This document shows, piece after piece, positions 6,453-7,197 of a DNA stretch of 7,197 bases (position 1 is its first letter; each line of letters starts with the position of its first letter). A program made the translations under genes and the position numbers. Under the pieces are notes generated by a model, which was given only the letters and a program-made list of their open reading frames with translations, ran no database searches and was not told the origin of the DNA. The DNA comes from Aquificaceae bacterium (GTDB lineage Bacteria; Aquificota; Aquificia; Aquificales; Aquificaceae), in the NCBI GenBank assembly GCA_025057245.1, contig JANWYC010000049.1, forward strand, positions 1-7,197. Reading direction: 5' to 3'.

Positions 6453-6526
6453 GAGTGTTTAATATAGCTCCTTTTGAGAGCACTTTCCGAATTCTGAAGC
6501 TAAGAGGTTTAAGATACAACGTTTCT

Positions 6527-6557
6527 AAAAGCTTTTGACAGAAAGCTTTTGTTATTT
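6527..6557 (+). terminator. Probable intrinsic terminator of pncB
   Basis: AAAAGCTTT (6527-6535) and AAAGCTTTT (6542-6550) form a perfect 9-bp stem around TGACAG. The T-rich GTTATTT follows at 6551-6557. It lies about 75 bp after the pncB stop and before the panD promoter, the expected place for a terminator. The stem is very AT-rich, which is weak for a thermophile, so it might instead be a protein-binding palindrome. Confidence 0.5.
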
Positions 6558-6579
6558 CCCAACTTTTTACCCAGCATTT

Positions 6580-6585
6580 TATAAT
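6580..6585 (+). promoter_or_regulatory. -10 box upstream of panD
   Basis: TATAAT is a perfect -10 match and predicts a transcription start near 6592, about 30 nt before the panD ATG. I see no convincing -35 element at 15-19 bp spacing. It separates panD transcription from pncB. Confidence 0.5.
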
Positions 6586-6590
6586 TTAAG

Positions 6591-6608
6591 GGTTATATTT
6601 TTATAACC
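6591..6608 (+). promoter_or_regulatory. Hairpin at the predicted 5' end of the panD mRNA
   Basis: GGTTATA (6591-6597) and TATAACC (6602-6608) are perfect inverted arms around TTTT. Because the predicted transcription start is near 6592, the hairpin would sit at the very 5' end of the mRNA, just ahead of the binding site GGAGGAG (6612-6618). It could stabilise the transcript or be an operator overlapping the start of transcription. Confidence 0.5.
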
Positions 6609-6621
6609 GCTGGAGGAGAAA

Positions 6622-7020
6622 ATGCAAAGGTTTATGCTAAAGTCAAAGGTGCATAGAGCAAGGGTGACTGGTGCGGAGCTCCACTACGAGGGAAGCCTTT
6701 CCCTTGATGCGAGCCTTATGGAAGCGGCAGAGCTCTTGCCTTTTGAAAAGATAGAGGTATACAACGTAAGCAATGGTGCCAGGTTTTCCACTTACGTAAT
6801 ACCCGCACCAAGATACTCTGGAGAGGTCAGGCTCAACGGCGCCGCCGCAAGACTGGGTGCTGTGGGAGACATTATCATAATAGCTTCCTACGCCCTTTAC
6901 GGTGAAAAGGAACTGGAAGATTACAAACCCTATCTGGTCTATGTAGACGAATACAATCAGATAAGGGAGATAAGGAGGGACATGCTCATAGAGGGTGTGG
7001 GAAGCACTTATGATTGGTAA
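6622..7020 (+). CDS. panD: Aspartate 1-decarboxylase, pyruvoyl-dependent
   Basis: PanD decarboxylates L-aspartate to beta-alanine, the precursor of pantothenate and coenzyme A. It is made as a proenzyme that cleaves itself between G24 and S25 (HYEGSLSLD), turning S25 into the pyruvoyl cofactor. The 132-residue protein shows [21 protein letters not shown] with K9, then [13 protein letters not shown] with R54 and Y58, and the NGAAA and [11 protein letters not shown] motifs. All catalytic residues are present and length is normal. The C-terminal tail after about residue 112 is less conserved. GGAGGAG at 6612-6618 fixes the ATG. The gene has its own -10 box and leader hairpin, and the next gene overlaps its 3' end by 11 nt. 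Confidence 0.96.
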   Translation: MQRFMLKSKVHRARVTGAELHYEGSLSLDASLMEAAELLPFEKIEVYNVSNGARFSTYVIPAPRYSGEVRLNGAAARLGAVGDIIIIASYALYGEKELEDYKPYLVYVDEYNQIREIRRDMLIEGVGSTYDW

Positions 7021-7197
7021 GGTCTTTCGTATATTCAGAGAGAAGGGAGGGATTTTAAAAGCCCTTGACCTGTGGGACTGGTATGAAGGTCTTGAACCGG
7101 GAGAGCAAAAAAGGGTCAAGTATTACTTCTCTCTTAAGAGCATAAAGGATATGCGTTTTCCCTTTAGAGCAAAGCACTTTGAAAGTGGTGAGGTTCA
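7010..7197 (+). CDS. Unrecognised protein, 5' part only
   Basis: An open frame starts at ATG 7010 and runs off the window after 62 codons. The visible protein begins [16 protein letters not shown], then [17 protein letters not shown] and [15 protein letters not shown]. It is rich in charged and aromatic residues and has no signal peptide or membrane segment. I recognise no family. Codon use (AGA, AGG, ATA, AAG) matches the neighbours. The start overlaps the panD 3' end by 11 nt, so co-translation with panD is likely. A weak binding site GAGGG lies at 6991-6995. The overlap places it in the panD transcript but does not show its function. Confidence 0.75.
   Translation, partial: MIGKVFRIFREKGGILKALDLWDWYEGLEPGEQKRVKYYFSLKSIKDMRFPFRAKHFESGEV

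Noticed and set aside
6456..6490. Hairpin just after the pncB stop (GCTC/GAGC)
   Set aside because: Only four base pairs with a seven-base loop and no T-run; the hairpin at 6527 is a better terminator.
6643..7119. 158-residue open frame antisense to panD
   Set aside because: It is a shadow of panD and the following gene, with no recognisable protein features and no promoter or binding site.

Overview
The window looks like a chromosomal segment from a thermophilic bacterium of the Aquificaceae (Hydrogenobacter, Thermocrinis or Aquifex type). I infer this from the heavy use of AGG/AGA (Arg) and ATA (Ile) codons, the tight start-stop overlaps between genes, and a selenocysteine-type SelD whose N-terminus resembles the one I recall from Aquifex. 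The genus is not proven. Nearly all of the DNA is ordinary housekeeping coding sequence.

Left block, plus strand, 1-3805. A promoter and a near-perfect ribosome binding site lead into rpmF (ribosomal protein L32). plsX (phosphate acyltransferase), fabH (ketoacyl-ACP synthase III), a geranylgeranyl-reductase-family flavoprotein and a small secreted NlpC/P60 peptidase follow. Every junction is a 1-4 nt overlap or a 1 nt gap, so this is one translationally coupled operon. It joins ribosome assembly, the start of phospholipid and fatty acid synthesis, probable isoprenoid-lipid reduction and cell-wall hydrolysis.

Middle, minus strand, 3807-4820. selD (selenide, water dikinase) converges on the operon with one base between the stop codons. 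Its true reading frame crosses an in-frame TGA at 4785-4787, read here as selenocysteine 12. A bacterial SECIS-like hairpin follows it. Treating the TGA as a stop would wrongly start the gene at a GTG at 4775 and delete the catalytic residue.

Intergenic 4821-5192. This 372-bp divergent region between selD and pncB contains no supported gene. It holds a perfect 10-3-10 palindrome, several smaller inverted repeats, a 12-bp tandem repeat and a -10-like box just before each flanking ATG. Neither flanking gene has a Shine-Dalgarno sequence, so both may be leaderless.

Right block, plus strand, 5193-7197. pncB (nicotinate phosphoribosyltransferase, NAD salvage) is followed by a probable terminator hairpin. 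Then comes a promoter with a 5'-end hairpin, panD (aspartate 1-decarboxylase, for pantothenate and CoA) and the start of an unrecognised gene that overlaps panD by 11 nt and runs off the window.

I found no mobile element, CRISPR array, tRNA or rRNA. The most noteworthy points are the recoded selD and the structured selD-pncB intergenic region. I see no clear evidence of a wholly new system.
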